DNA of 64,000 bases from Nonlabens xylanidelens (GCF_002934445.1 NZ_PTJE01000001.1:744001-808000), one strand, 5' to 3'. Numbered from the stretch's first letter, positions 35,892-44,762 are shown. Translations and numbers: made by a program. Notes: a model not told the origin generated them from the letters alone.

Positions 35892-37045
35892 ATGCAGAAT
35901 TAGCTATTATCTTAATTGCTTGCCTTACTGCTGTAGCTTGTGCTATACCAGGTGTGTTTTTAGTTTTACGTAAAATGGCGTTAATTAGTGACGCGATAAG
36001 TCACTCTATTCTTCCAGGTATAGTAATCGGTTTTTTTATTACAGAAGACCTTGCTTCACCATGGTTGATATTGCTTGCCGCATTCAGTGGTATTATAACT
36101 GTTGTGCTGGTAGAAGCTATTCAAAAAACCGGTTTAGTAAAAGAAGATACAGCGATAGGATTAGTATTCCCAGCCTTATTTAGTATAGGGGTTTTATTAA
36201 TTGCTATTTATGCAAACGATATTCATCTAGATACCGATGCTGTATTAGTAGGTAGACTGGAGTATGCTGCCTTTGATAAGTTAATGATAGATCATGTAAG
36301 CTATGGTCCCAAGAGTATGTGGACCATTTCTATAACTCTAGTAATAACGTTAGCTCTATTATTTGCTTTTTATAAAGAATTGAAATTAAGCACGTTTGAT
36401 ATAGGGTTGTCATCTGCTTTAGGTTTTTCTCCTGTTATATTACATTATGGTTTAATGAGTGTTGCATCAGTAACTACAGTGGTTTCTTTTGATGCAGTAG
36501 GAGCTATTCTTGTGGTCGCATTAATGATCGCACCAGCCGCTGCCGCTTATTTACTTACTACAGATTTAAAAAAGATGATCGTCTTGTCCATTCTTTTTGG
36601 AATCATGAGTGCTATAGGCGGTTATTATTTTGCAGTATGGTTAGATGCTTCTATTAGTGGTTCTATTACAACAGTCTTGGGATTAATCTTTTTACTGGTC
36701 TATCTTTTTGCACCGACTAAAGGCTTGATAGCAGTTCTGTTTCGACAGAAAAGGCAGCGTACAGAAGTTTCTTTATTGACATTCTTACTTCATCTGAATA
36801 ATCATGATAGTATAGAAGAAAGAAGAGTTGCCCACTTACAAGAACATATCAATTGGGGTAAAGTACGTGCCAAAACTGTTCTTGAATTAGCACAAAAAAA
36901 CAACATGATTACCATGCAAGATGAGGTGGTTTCTCTCACTAATAAAGGTCTTAAGTTTACCGAGAAAGCACTGGACTATATCATCACTAATAAAGATGAA
37001 CAAATCGAAGACATGAAGGATGATTTCTTCTTGTTTAGAGGATAG
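35888..37045 (+). CDS. Second metal ABC transporter permease with winged-helix-like tail
   Basis: 385 residues. It has the ABC-3 membrane domain with ALISDAISHSILPGIVIGFF (about 31-50) and ILVVALMIAPAAAAYLL (about 207-223). A soluble C-terminus (about 295-385) again looks like a winged helix: LLTFLLHLNNHDSIEE, RAKTVLELAQKNNMI, VVSLTNKGLKFTEKAL. The two permeases probably form a heterodimer. The gene is followed by a strong bidirectional terminator, which closes the regulator-barrel-ABC operon. Confidence 0.92.
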   Translation: MNAELAIILIACLTAVACAIPGVFLVLRKMALISDAISHSILPGIVIGFFITEDLASPWLILLAAFSGIITVVLVEAIQKTGLVKEDTAIGLVFPALFSIGVLLIAIYANDIHLDTDAVLVGRLEYAAFDKLMIDHVSYGPKSMWTISITLVITLALLFAFYKELKLSTFDIGLSSALGFSPVILHYGLMSVASVTTVVSFDAVGAILVVALMIAPAAAAYLLTTDLKKMIVLSILFGIMSAIGGYYFAVWLDASISGSITTVLGLIFLLVYLFAPTKGLIAVLFRQKRQRTEVSLLTFLLHLNNHDSIEERRVAHLQEHINWGKVRAKTVLELAQKNNMITMQDEVVSLTNKGLKFTEKALDYIITNKDEQIEDMKDDFFLFRG

Positions 37046-37067
37046 AAGTCTCAATACTTACATTACA

Positions 37068-37099
37068 AAAAAAGGGCAGAATTAATTCTGCCCTTTTTT
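37068..37099. terminator. Bidirectional terminator after the metal ABC operon
   Basis: A perfect 16-bp-arm palindrome with core GGGCAGAATTAATTCTGCCC at 37074-37093 and A/T tracts at both ends. The same 20-base core recurs at 37432-37451. Confidence 0.9.
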
Positions 37100-37110
37100 A
37101 ATGAATAACT

Positions 37111-37377
37111 TTATTGATTTCTTGTACTACTATTTTTTACTGCTATTGCTAATGGAATCACAATACCAAAACCTAGCACAGATTCTAAAAGACCAAAACT
37201 TAAAATTTTAGTAAGCCAGAAATAAATTACCATAAAGATGACAAACCAGAGTATAAACTTAAAACCGCTTAGTAAATACTTCTGGTCTTTTTTATAATCA
37301 TAGTAATAAGCTATTGCTATTAAAATAAAAACAGGCGATAGTAATAAAGGTAGTAAGTTGAGAAGAATAGAATTCAT
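37111..37377 (-). CDS. Small membrane protein of unknown function
   Basis: 88 residues with three hydrophobic segments (about 5-23, 37-56 and 62-80). A charged loop (YYDYKKDQKYLLSG) separates the first two. I do not recognise a family. It is flanked on both sides by hairpins sharing the same 20-base core, so it forms an isolated unit, perhaps a duplicated terminator with a gene between the copies. Confidence 0.65.
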   Translation of the reverse strand: MNSILLNLLPLLLSPVFILIAIAYYYDYKKDQKYLLSGFKFILWFVIFMVIYFWLTKILSFGLLESVLGFGIVIPLAIAVKNSSTRNQ

Positions 37378-37421
37378 GATGCTAATAAACCATAAATATC
37401 AGGTAATTAATTAACAATCAT

Positions 37422-37461
37422 ATACCACAAAGGGCAGAATTAATTCTGCCCTTTGTGGTAT
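37422..37461 (-). terminator. Terminator after the crotonase gene, same core as 37068-37099
   Basis: A 20-bp-arm perfect palindrome including GGGCAGAATTAATTCTGCCC at 37432-37451, 19 bases past the crotonase stop. Confidence 0.85.
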
Positions 37462-37479
37462 TAAATAAAATTTTTATTT

Positions 37480-38247
37480 CTAAAACTGTGCTTTACGTTT
37501 CTCAAGAAAAGCTGTTGTTCCTTCAGTAAACTGTTCTGTACCAAAACAAGATCCAAAGTTATCGATCTCAACCTGGTAGCCATCAGTACCATCTATATAG
37601 CCAGCGTTTACTGCGTCTATGGCAGCACTTATTGCCATCGGGCTATTTTTGATAATCTTAGAAGCTAGTTTTTCACAAGTAGGGATCAATTCTTCTAGAG
37701 TCACTACATGATTTACAAGTCCATAAGAAAGAGCTGTGTCTGCATCTATCATTCCTGCAGTCATGATCATTTCCATAGCACGTCCTTTACCTACTAATTG
37801 TGGTAAACGCTGGGTACCACCATAACCAGGTATCACACCTAGAGATACTTCTGGAAGTCCTAGTCTAGCGTTATCGCTAGCTACTCTAAAATGTGCCGCC
37901 ATAGAAAGCTCCAGACCACCGCCTAGAGCAAAACCATTAATGGCAGCAATGACTGGTGTAGAACAATTTTCAATAGCATCAAATAATGATTCCTGACCCT
38001 TACCAGCTAGTCTCTTACCTTCTTCTGGAGAGAAGTCCGCAAATTCTGAAATATCAGCTCCAGCCACAAATGCCTTTTCACCACTTCCAGTAAGGATGAT
38101 AACACGCGTGTTAACGTCCTCTTCTGCAGTAGATATAGCCTGACTCAATTCTTCAATGGTCTCTTTATTGAGAGCATTTAATTTTGTAGGTCTGTTTATG
38201 GTTATGGTTGTAATTTTATTTTCGGTAGCAACTAGAATATTGTTCAT
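37480..38247 (-). CDS. Enoyl-CoA hydratase/isomerase family protein (crotonase)
   Basis: 255 residues. Oxyanion-hole segments AFVAGADISEF (about 61-71) and INGFALGGGLELSMAAHFRVAS (about 104-125) are present. The catalytic Glu pair fits GLPEVSLGVIPGYGGTQRLPQLVG (about 131-154). The two Glu positions of true hydratases (GGGLELSMA and LPEVSLG) are both present, so hydration of 2-enoyl-CoA in fatty-acid oxidation is likely. It is monocistronic, between its own promoter and terminator. Confidence 0.93.
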   Translation of the reverse strand: MNNILVATENKITTITINRPTKLNALNKETIEELSQAISTAEEDVNTRVIILTGSGEKAFVAGADISEFADFSPEEGKRLAGKGQESLFDAIENCSTPVIAAINGFALGGGLELSMAAHFRVASDNARLGLPEVSLGVIPGYGGTQRLPQLVGKGRAMEMIMTAGMIDADTALSYGLVNHVVTLEELIPTCEKLASKIIKNSPMAISAAIDAVNAGYIDGTDGYQVEIDNFGSCFGTEQFTEGTTAFLEKRKAQF

Positions 38248-38263
38248 AGTAAATGTTTGAAAA

Positions 38264-38271
38264 CAAAAGTA
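38264..38271 (-). promoter_or_regulatory. Promoter -7 box TACTTTTG for the crotonase gene
   Basis: A perfect TAnnTTTG on the minus strand, 16 bases before the ATG at 38247. Confidence 0.55.
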
Positions 38272-38381
38272 AAAAGAATATTAAAGCCATGATTAAAGAA
38301 AATCATAAGTTTCAAGTGACAACAATCTACGGCTCTGCCTTCAGAATCTTGAATTAAGAATCGTCAGGTTAATAGTTTGCT

Positions 38382-39038
38382 CTACACAGATATGGCCATG
38401 GTCGCAATAGAGATTTTAATATTAGGATTTTTGTGCAGCTCCTTGGCACAAAGGGTTAGTGTCGTTCCAGTAGTAATTACATCGTCTACCAGTAAAACAT
38501 GAGTGCCTGGTGCAATTTTCTCAACTAGTTCATATGGAGATTGCGTCTCGTCACTACGCTTTACTTGACCCAATTGAGCTTGGTTTATGGTATTACGTTT
38601 TTTTATGAGTACGCTTTCGCGAAAGCGAGCACCCAAAACAGCAGCTAGTTCTTTTCCAAAACCATCCACCTGATTATAGCCTCTTTTTGCGCGTCGTTTG
38701 GGATGCACAGGAACAGGAATTACTAGATCTATGTTTTTAAAAGCAGGATCTTCCTTAAGATTGGTAGCAAGCCATTTTCCTAAAAAGGGGCTTACTTCTT
38801 CATGTCCATTGTATTTTAACTGATAGATCAACTGTTGTACAATGCCTATTTTTTCATAATAGAATAAACTGGTGGCAGTCTCGATATTTACTCTAGCAAA
38901 GAAAAGTTCTTTCACTTTATCGTCTTTTTGTAAATGATTGAGAGATGTAGGGATTTCGGCACGGCAGGTGGTGCAAACAATCTGTTCTCCAGTCGTTAAA
39001 CTGCAGTCACAACCCATACAGACGACAGGAAAAAACAA
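38382..39038 (-). CDS. comF: ComF-family phosphoribosyltransferase-like protein, TTG start
   Basis: 218 residues from the TTG at 39038. The N-terminal four-Cys zinc site CMGC...CTTC (about 7-24) is followed by the PRTase part: GYNQVDGFGKELA and the PRPP motif VLLVDDVITTGTTL (about 178-191). ComF is linked to DNA uptake and recombination. The frame is open upstream to a stop at 39081-39083 without any ATG. Family members usually have about ten more residues before the FFP segment, so the true start could be a rarer codon upstream. A palindromic repeat copy encodes ARFRESV. Confidence 0.88.
   Translation of the reverse strand: MFFPVVCMGCDCSLTTGEQIVCTTCRAEIPTSLNHLQKDDKVKELFFARVNIETATSLFYYEKIGIVQQLIYQLKYNGHEEVSPFLGKWLATNLKEDPAFKNIDLVIPVPVHPKRRAKRGYNQVDGFGKELAAVLGARFRESVLIKKRNTINQAQLGQVKRSDETQSPYELVEKIAPGTHVLLVDDVITTGTTLTLCAKELHKNPNIKISIATMAISV
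38612..38627. repeat. Palindromic repeat copy 9 (inside comF)
   Basis: Perfect core, read on the minus strand as Arg-Phe-Arg-Glu-Ser. Confidence 0.95.
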
Positions 39039-39272
39039 GTTAATAAAATCAGAAATCCACCTCAGAATAAAATATTTTAGTCATATTTATTTTAATTATA
39101 AATGTGGTGTTCATAAATCAAACGGACGAGAAGTGAAAAAAGCAACAATATCTGGCAAGGTCATTACCGTAGGATGTTTTTTTAATGCATTTACACTTTA
39201 AGACAACCGATTTATAGGCGATATTTATAATTGAAATAGGTATAATTACGTTCTAAATATAAACAACCCAAC

Positions 39273-40154
39273 ATGGCACAGCAAAAAGATAACCGAATAT
39301 TTAAAGTTTTACTAGCAGTTTTACTGTTGGCACTCATAGGATTAGGAGTGTGGTCCTATAGTACGTATCAAGAAAATGAAGGTATCAAGGTAGCTTTAAA
39401 AGATGAAAAAGCACAAATTCAAAAAGAACTAGAGAACATCTCTACGGAATATAGTATAGAAATAGATAAGGGTAACGCCCTTAATGCAGACCTAGTAGAT
39501 GCAAGAGATCGCATTACAAGATTAGTAGATAGTGTCGGTAAGTTAGAAACAGATGTAAGAGTGCTGTCTAGAATGCGTGCCGAATTATCTAATATTAGAA
39601 AAGAGCGTGATTTATTACAGGATAGAATAAATACCCTTGAAATAGTGAATCAAAACCTATCTAAGGTTAATGATAGTACATTATCGGCTTTAAATAGTGA
39701 AATCTTAAAAAATCAGGATAAAAATTCGACCATAGAGAACATGAATGCTAATATGGCTCGTGCAGCTGCGTTAGTACCTACTAATTTTGAACCGGTAGGA
39801 ATTATAGTAAGAAGTTCAGGTAAGCAAATAGAAAACGATAGAGCGCGTAGAGTAGATGATATAAAAGTATGTTTTACACTGCCAGAAAATCCACTTGCTA
39901 GTACTGGAGTCACTTCTTTTTACCTGCAAGTAATTAATCCAGATAATAATGTGCTAGGTCTTAATAAGAAACAAGTTTTTGATGGTCAAGAATTGACTTA
40001 TTCTAAGATAGTACAATTTAATTATAAAGGTAAAGAGCTAGATCTTTGTGAGGTAGTAGATGCAAACGAAGATAATATTATAAAAGGACGTTATAGAGTA
40101 AATCTTTATAATGGGCCTATACGTGTGAGTAGTAATGAGATTACACTGAGGTAA
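39273..40154 (+). CDS. Membrane-anchored coiled-coil protein of unknown function
   Basis: 293 residues. One N-terminal membrane helix (about 11-29, VLLAVLLLALIGLGVWSYS). A long coiled coil follows (about 33-155), then a beta-rich C-terminal domain (about 165-293) with FEPVGIIVRSSGKQIENDRARRVDDIKVCFTLPENP. The last domain is the conserved part in Bacteroidetes relatives, often mislabelled as chromosome partitioning proteins. It probably spans the periplasm from an inner-membrane anchor. A hairpin terminator follows; no operon partner. Confidence 0.75.
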   Translation: MAQQKDNRIFKVLLAVLLLALIGLGVWSYSTYQENEGIKVALKDEKAQIQKELENISTEYSIEIDKGNALNADLVDARDRITRLVDSVGKLETDVRVLSRMRAELSNIRKERDLLQDRINTLEIVNQNLSKVNDSTLSALNSEILKNQDKNSTIENMNANMARAAALVPTNFEPVGIIVRSSGKQIENDRARRVDDIKVCFTLPENPLASTGVTSFYLQVINPDNNVLGLNKKQVFDGQELTYSKIVQFNYKGKELDLCEVVDANEDNIIKGRYRVNLYNGPIRVSSNEITLR

Positions 40155-40178
40155 TTTTAAAACACAATGCTATATTTT

Positions 40179-40210
40179 AAAGGTGTAATGTTTTATTACA
40201 CCTTTTTTTG
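40179..40210 (+). terminator. Intrinsic terminator, AGGTGTAAT stem
   Basis: A 9-11 bp stem (40179-40189 with 40195-40205), five-base loop, T7 tail. Confidence 0.88.
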
Positions 40211-40294
40211 TGTTCCTTTTCTATTGCTAGGTTTAAATAAAGAGTTTGATAAATCAACAGTTTTAGATACTAGTAAATAATTGATTTTTTTTCT

Positions 40295-40310
40295 CGCTTT
40301 CGCGAAAGCG
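40295..40310. repeat. Palindromic repeat copy 10 (upstream of glyS)
   Basis: Perfect core, 40 bases before the glyS promoter box. Confidence 0.95.
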
Positions 40311-40349
40311 AAATACACAAAATCACAACGTTAACTAATCACATTTTTT

Positions 40350-40357
40350 TACATTTG
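40350..40357 (+). promoter_or_regulatory. Promoter -7 box TACATTTG for glyS
   Basis: A perfect TAnnTTTG, five bases before the ATG at 40363. Confidence 0.6.
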
Positions 40358-40362
40358 CAGCT

Positions 40363-41910
40363 ATGGCAAAGAACAACGACCAAGATCAGTTTAAGAAAGT
40401 ACTCTCTCATGCAAAGGAGTACGGATATGTATTTCAATCTAGTGAAATCTACGACGGTTTAAGTGCCGTTTATGATTATGGACAGAATGGAGTTGAGTTA
40501 AAGAAAAACATCAGAGAATACTGGTGGCAAGCGATGACTCAATTAAATCAAGATATAGTAGGTATAGATACGGCGATATTTATGCACCCTACGGTATGGA
40601 AAGCCTCTGGTCACGTAGATGCTTTTAACGATCCATTGATCGATAATAAGGATTCTAAAAAACGTTACCGTGCAGACGTGCTCGTGGAGGACTACTGTGA
40701 GAAACATTTACAGAAGGCAAATAAAGAAATTGCTAAGGCGGCAAAACGCTTTGGTGAAGACTTTGATGCAAAAATGTATGCTGAGACTAATCCGCGTGTG
40801 ATGGGTTATATGAAAAAAGCTACTGAGCCTACAGCAAGACTAGCCCAATTGCTAGAGGCTGAAGATCTAGAAGGTGTAAAAGCTTTAATAGAAGAACTAG
40901 AAATAGCAGACCCTGATACAGGTTCTAAAAACTGGACAGATGTACGTCAGTTCAACCTTATGTTCGGTACTAAAATAGGTGCTAGTGCAGACACTGCTAC
41001 AGATTTATTTCTTAGACCAGAAACGGCTCAAGGGATTTTTGTAAACTTCTTAAATGTACAGAAGTCCGGTCGTATGAAGATTCCTTTTGGGATTGCACAG
41101 ACTGGTAAAGCTTTTAGAAACGAGATCGTTGCACGTCAGTTCATTTTCCGTCAGCGAGAATTTGAACAAATGGAGATGCAATATTTTGTAAAGCCAGGTA
41201 CAGAGTTGAAGTGGTTTGAGATATGGAAAGAAAAGCGCATGGCGTGGCACAGATCTCTTGGGATGGGTGATGAGAATTACCGTTTTCACGATCATGAAAA
41301 AATGGCTCACTATGCAAATGCTGCGACCGATATCGAATTTGACTTCCCATTTGGTTTTAAAGAATTAGAAGGAATCCACTCTCGTACAGACTTTGATTTA
41401 AAAGCACATGAAGAACACAGTGGTAAAAAACTACAATTCTTTGATCATGAAGATAATAAGAGTTATGTTCCTTATGTTCTAGAAACCTCTATAGGTCTAG
41501 ATAGAATGTTTCTGGCTGTATTTTCTAATTCTCTAGTAGATGAGAAACTAGATGGTGGTGGCGAGCGTACGGTACTTAAATTACCTGCGGTTCTTGCACC
41601 GGTTAAAGCTGCTATTTTACCATTGTTAAAAAAGGATGGACTGCCGGAAATAGCAAACGAGATCGTGGACGAATTAAAATGGTCTATGAACGTAGCTTAT
41701 GAAGAAAAAGATTCTATAGGAAAACGTTATGCGCGTCATGATTTAAATGGTACACCGTATTGTGTAACGATAGATCATGATACTAAAGAAGATCACGCTG
41801 TAACAGTAAGAGATCGTGATACCATGACGCAAGAACGTGTGGCAATTAAAGATCTTAAAAGTTATCTAGAGTCGCGTGTGAGTATGAGTGAGTGGTTGAG
41901 AAAGATCTAA
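40363..41910 (+). CDS. glyS: Glycyl-tRNA synthetase, single-chain homodimer type
   Basis: 515 residues, as expected for the eukaryote/Bacteroidetes-type class II enzyme rather than the alpha2beta2 form. Motif 2 FRNEIVARQFIFRQREFEQMEMQYFV (about 247-272) and motif 3 YVLETSIGLDRMFLAVFSNS (about 369-388) are present. The anticodon-binding domain starts near VLKLPAVLAPVKAAILPLLKK. It charges tRNA-Gly in the cytoplasm. It is a single gene between its own promoter and a convergent terminator. Confidence 0.97.
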   Translation: MAKNNDQDQFKKVLSHAKEYGYVFQSSEIYDGLSAVYDYGQNGVELKKNIREYWWQAMTQLNQDIVGIDTAIFMHPTVWKASGHVDAFNDPLIDNKDSKKRYRADVLVEDYCEKHLQKANKEIAKAAKRFGEDFDAKMYAETNPRVMGYMKKATEPTARLAQLLEAEDLEGVKALIEELEIADPDTGSKNWTDVRQFNLMFGTKIGASADTATDLFLRPETAQGIFVNFLNVQKSGRMKIPFGIAQTGKAFRNEIVARQFIFRQREFEQMEMQYFVKPGTELKWFEIWKEKRMAWHRSLGMGDENYRFHDHEKMAHYANAATDIEFDFPFGFKELEGIHSRTDFDLKAHEEHSGKKLQFFDHEDNKSYVPYVLETSIGLDRMFLAVFSNSLVDEKLDGGGERTVLKLPAVLAPVKAAILPLLKKDGLPEIANEIVDELKWSMNVAYEEKDSIGKRYARHDLNGTPYCVTIDHDTKEDHAVTVRDRDTMTQERVAIKDLKSYLESRVSMSEWLRKI

Positions 41911-41973
41911 TCTTCTTAAAGCAAAAGAATAGGTTCTATGTTTATTTAATATAGAATGATTTCTTTATAAAAT

Positions 41974-42011
41974 AAAAAACGGCACAGATTTTTAAATCTG
42001 TGCCGTTTTTT
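41974..42011. terminator. Convergent terminator after glyS
   Basis: A long stem (CGGCACAGATT with A6/T6 ends; 41974-41990 with 41995-42011), four-base loop. It serves both glyS and the convergent lipoprotein gene. Confidence 0.9.
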
Positions 42012-42042
42012 CGTTCCATATAGAGTCGTGGATTGTCAGTAT

Positions 42043-42480
42043 TTATGGAATAATAGCATCTAGAACGACACATAATTCACCTTCTAGGCCGTTTGCCGTT
42101 ACTACGTCAAATCTGAATTCGTCTCCTACTGCAGTACCAGATCGCTGGCAGGTTACCGCTACCGTATAATTAGTATTACCTAACCCTAGCGTACCACCGT
42201 CACTAGAATTGGCTGTTACTGCTTTAGTAAGCAACCATATGTTGCCAGGGTTAGTTGTTTCATAAATCTCTATTTCTGGTATGCCGTTACCGCTACCGTT
42301 AAGAAAAAGTTCGGTAGTTAATTGTGATTCAGGGATAAGTGTTTGTGTAGTGCCGTCAAAAAAGGTAAGACCTTCATAAGTGCACACGTTTTGATTATCG
42401 GCCATTCCATCATCATTGTCACAACTAAAAAGTAGGATGGATATGAAAATTAAAAGGGATGTTTTAAATAAATTTTTCAT
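42043..42480 (-). CDS. Small lipoprotein of unknown function
   Basis: 145 residues. Lipobox LLFSCDNDDG, Cys at about 20, with acidic residues after it that fit a surface-export signal. The mature protein is Thr/Gly/Asn-rich and probably all-beta, with two further Cys (VCTYEGLTF, VTCQRSG, ELCVVLDA). I do not recognise the family. It is a single gene that ends at the glyS terminator. Confidence 0.7.
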   Translation of the reverse strand: MKNLFKTSLLIFISILLFSCDNDDGMADNQNVCTYEGLTFFDGTTQTLIPESQLTTELFLNGSGNGIPEIEIYETTNPGNIWLLTKAVTANSSDGGTLGLGNTNYTVAVTCQRSGTAVGDEFRFDVVTANGLEGELCVVLDAIIP

Positions 42481-42635
42481 GGATGAGTTTGTTAAATGAA
42501 TATGTAATTGAGATGTGAAAATTAATTATAACCTCTTGTTATATCTATACTCAATAGATATGCATTCACTCTCGTACTATGAAAGGCGCACTTGATTAGT
42601 TAAACCGTCTTGATAGGATCTCATGCGACTATGAG

Positions 42636-42665
42636 TTTGCTTAACGGCAATTTTAACTAACTTAG
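42636..42665 (+). promoter_or_regulatory. Probable promoter for cvpA (TTTG, then TAACTTAG)
   Basis: TTTG at 42636-42639 and TAACTTAG at 42658-42665, one base off consensus, 18 bases apart, just before the ATG at 42670. Confidence 0.45.
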
Positions 42666-42669
42666 CCCG

Positions 42670-43266
42670 ATGAATTGGTTAGATATAATTATTTGCATTG
42701 TTTTATTAATAGGTCTTTATAAAGGTTATTTAAATGGCTTTTTTGTAGAACTAACATCTTTAATAGCGCTAGTTGCTGCTATTTATGGGTCCATTTACTT
42801 TTCTAACTATGCTGGTGACTGGTTGCGAGAACAGGTGCAATGGGATGACGTTTATATTACTATCGCTAGTTTTATAGTCACCTTCCTGGTTATCATATTT
42901 GTAATTACCTATGTAGGTAAATTAATTACTAAGGTGCTTAAAACCGTTAATCTTAGTTTTATTAATAAACTTGCTGGTGCCGCCTTTGGCATTGTGAAAA
43001 TGGGATTTCTAGCTAGTGTGATTTTAATGTTTATTAATTCGGCTAGTGGTGAGTTTCATATTATCGATAAGGATATTAAAGAGAAAAGTATCGTTTATGA
43101 GCATGTAGAACCACTTGCTCCATTCTTATTGCCTAAAATTCTAGAAGAGGCAGATCGTGTAGACAGACAGTTACGTGGTGAAGATGCTGTAGAAATTGAT
43201 GAGAATGAAAATCAAGAACAGGACCTAGAGCAATCTCAAGACTCTACAGGTTTTAATATATTCTAG
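42670..43266 (+). CDS. CvpA-family membrane protein
   Basis: 198 residues. Four membrane helices (about 2-20, 25-48, 64-88, 101-122) and the CvpA signature MNWLDIIICIVLLIGLYKGYLNGFFVELTSL fit the family. The C-terminal ~60 residues are soluble and very acidic (EIDENENQEQDLEQSQD). CvpA in enterobacteria is tied to colicin V production and envelope integrity; the core function is unclear. Followed by a palindromic repeat copy. Confidence 0.9.
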   Translation: MNWLDIIICIVLLIGLYKGYLNGFFVELTSLIALVAAIYGSIYFSNYAGDWLREQVQWDDVYITIASFIVTFLVIIFVITYVGKLITKVLKTVNLSFINKLAGAAFGIVKMGFLASVILMFINSASGEFHIIDKDIKEKSIVYEHVEPLAPFLLPKILEEADRVDRQLRGEDAVEIDENENQEQDLEQSQDSTGFNIF

Positions 43267-43300
43267 TGTTTTATGGTTAAATAGTAGGTTGATGTTATTC

Positions 43301-43316
43301 CGCTTTCGCGAAAGCG
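43301..43316. repeat. Palindromic repeat copy 11 (intergenic)
   Basis: Perfect core, 35 bases past the cvpA stop. Confidence 0.95.
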
Positions 43317-43401
43317 TAACTATCAAAACGCTTTAAATCAGTAGTTTGAAATTTCGGCATGGTTTTAGAAAACCACTTAGTAACTTTTAAATATTACTAT
43401 T

Positions 43402-44307
43402 ATGAAAGCAATAACTACTTTTTTAGCATCTGCATTACTAGCTTTTTCATTAACGAGCTGTGATACAGAAATAGTGATAGGTGACGGATATAACGCTCCT
43501 ACACTAAATGAAGTGCTTGCTTCTAGCGAGGTATGGTACGTAGATTTAAACAGCACACAAGGAACACCTAATGTGCCATTTATGACTCGAGCGTTTACGT
43601 TAAGTTTTGATTTTGGTACCGTGTATGCAAATAATAACCTAGTAGGTGTAGGAAGTGCAGGCGCAGGGTTAGGAATAGATGTAGGTTCTTATAATGCGGT
43701 TAATAATCAACTTGCTATTCTTCATGATATAGATGGGTTGCATGATTTTGAAGTCATAGTCAGGGCATACGACAGATTAGAACTAAGAGATCTACATAAC
43801 AATACGAGATATTTTCTAGACGGTTATGATAGGGCAAACTTTGATTACGATCAGTTGTTTTATGACAACGTTCAGTATTTTTTACAGGAATATCAAGCTT
43901 GGGAAAAAGTTTATACCAGTAATGTTGGGGCTATCAATGATTTTGACAGAGAAAACTACCTGAGATTCTTTCCGGGAAATAATGAAGATATTTTTGAAAG
44001 TTCTCAAGATAGAAACGGACTAAACTCAAGTAGTTTGTTTTGGGACTACAGTGGTGATTATACCGTCCGCGATCAGTCTCCAGGAAGTATTAACAAGCAA
44101 TTAACGTTAGGTTATGATTTTATATGGAATGATTATTTCGATCTTTACATCGTAGATGATAGGACTATAGAAATGTATCATATCGATAGCGGTACTACTT
44201 ACAGATTTAAAGGTCGTGGTTATATACAATTAAAAAACGCTTCTAGCGTTAATAGTACAAAGAATAGAATGCTCGATTATAATAGAGCAATGGAAAATAA
44301 AAAATAA
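43402..44307 (+). CDS. Flavobacterial lipoprotein of unknown function
   Basis: 301 residues. Lipobox FSLTSCDTEI, Cys at 20. The segment LNEVLASSEVWYVDLN...PFMTRAFTLSFDFGTVYANNNLVGVG is widespread in Flavobacteriaceae. Relatives are often labelled nicotinic acid mononucleotide adenylyltransferase, but no nucleotidyltransferase motif (GxFxPxHxGH) is present, so that name should not be copied. The mature protein is mostly beta. A strong terminator follows. Confidence 0.75.
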   Translation: MKAITTFLASALLAFSLTSCDTEIVIGDGYNAPTLNEVLASSEVWYVDLNSTQGTPNVPFMTRAFTLSFDFGTVYANNNLVGVGSAGAGLGIDVGSYNAVNNQLAILHDIDGLHDFEVIVRAYDRLELRDLHNNTRYFLDGYDRANFDYDQLFYDNVQYFLQEYQAWEKVYTSNVGAINDFDRENYLRFFPGNNEDIFESSQDRNGLNSSSLFWDYSGDYTVRDQSPGSINKQLTLGYDFIWNDYFDLYIVDDRTIEMYHIDSGTTYRFKGRGYIQLKNASSVNSTKNRMLDYNRAMENKK

Positions 44308-44344
44308 TCAGGTAAAACTGATTTAAGATTTGGTTGGTTGGAAG

Positions 44345-44384
44345 CCGCCTGTTGAGCAGTCTTTGCTCGCAGGCGGTTTTTTTT
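44345..44384 (+). terminator. Strong intrinsic terminator (CCGCCTG stem, T8)
   Basis: Outer stem 44345-44351 with 44370-44376, inner stem GAGCA/TGCTC, then T8. Confidence 0.9.
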
Positions 44385-44472
44385 ATGTCTTGTATTTTCA
44401 ACCTGAACTTTATTCAGGATCTGCTTTTGACTTTCTTGATGTATAGATTTTACTATTATCCACCTGAGTTAA

Positions 44473-44541
44473 CAAATCAAAACTTGTTACTCTTTTAAAT
44501 TTTGGCAAAGGTTTTAAATTTCATTTTCAAGTTTTGATTTG
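44473..44541. repeat. 14-bp inverted repeat around an AT-rich loop
   Basis: Perfect 14-bp arms at 44473-44486 and 44528-44541 (CAAATCAAAACTTG and its complement), about 41 bases apart. The arms enclose two copies of TTTTAAATTT. Apart from a short CCTGAA/TTCAGG hairpin at 44403-44419, nothing else stands out between the terminator and 44556. Confidence 0.5.
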
Positions 44542-44555
44542 GGTTTTGAATTCAA

Positions 44556-44762
44556 TCAATTCTCGATGTATAAAATTTTGACGATGAAATACAGCAGTGC
44601 TAATAATGAAAATACAAGCATAAGAATCAATAGAATTGGTAAAATCTTCAAACTGTGCTTTCCATTGTTGTTTCTTACTTTCTGTATTTTTTTATAAATA
44701 ATGAATAGTAATATAAACAGAATGCATAATGATAAAGTATCATAAATATAATTGGTTAACAT
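44556..44762 (-). CDS. Possible small two-helix membrane protein
   Basis: 68 residues: helix about 7-24, a basic loop (KKIQKVRNNNGKHSLK), helix about 40-62. Topology is reasonable for a real small membrane protein, but the region is AT-rich and no promoter box or family is evident. It could equally be a chance frame. Confidence 0.4.
   Translation of the reverse strand: MLTNYIYDTLSLCILFILLFIIYKKIQKVRNNNGKHSLKILPILLILMLVFSLLALLYFIVKILYIEN

Noticed and set aside
38938-39201. Plus-strand frame over the comF 5' end
   Set aside because: Its first half mirrors comF; only the tail is outside, with no recognisable domain or promoter.
41050-41350. Two minus-strand frames opposite glyS
   Set aside because: Both lie wholly within the conserved glyS coding region and show no protein-like domain.
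43402-44307. Naming this lipoprotein a nicotinic acid mononucleotide adenylyltransferase
   Set aside because: It has a lipobox and no nucleotidyltransferase motif; the real nadD is at 30949-31539.
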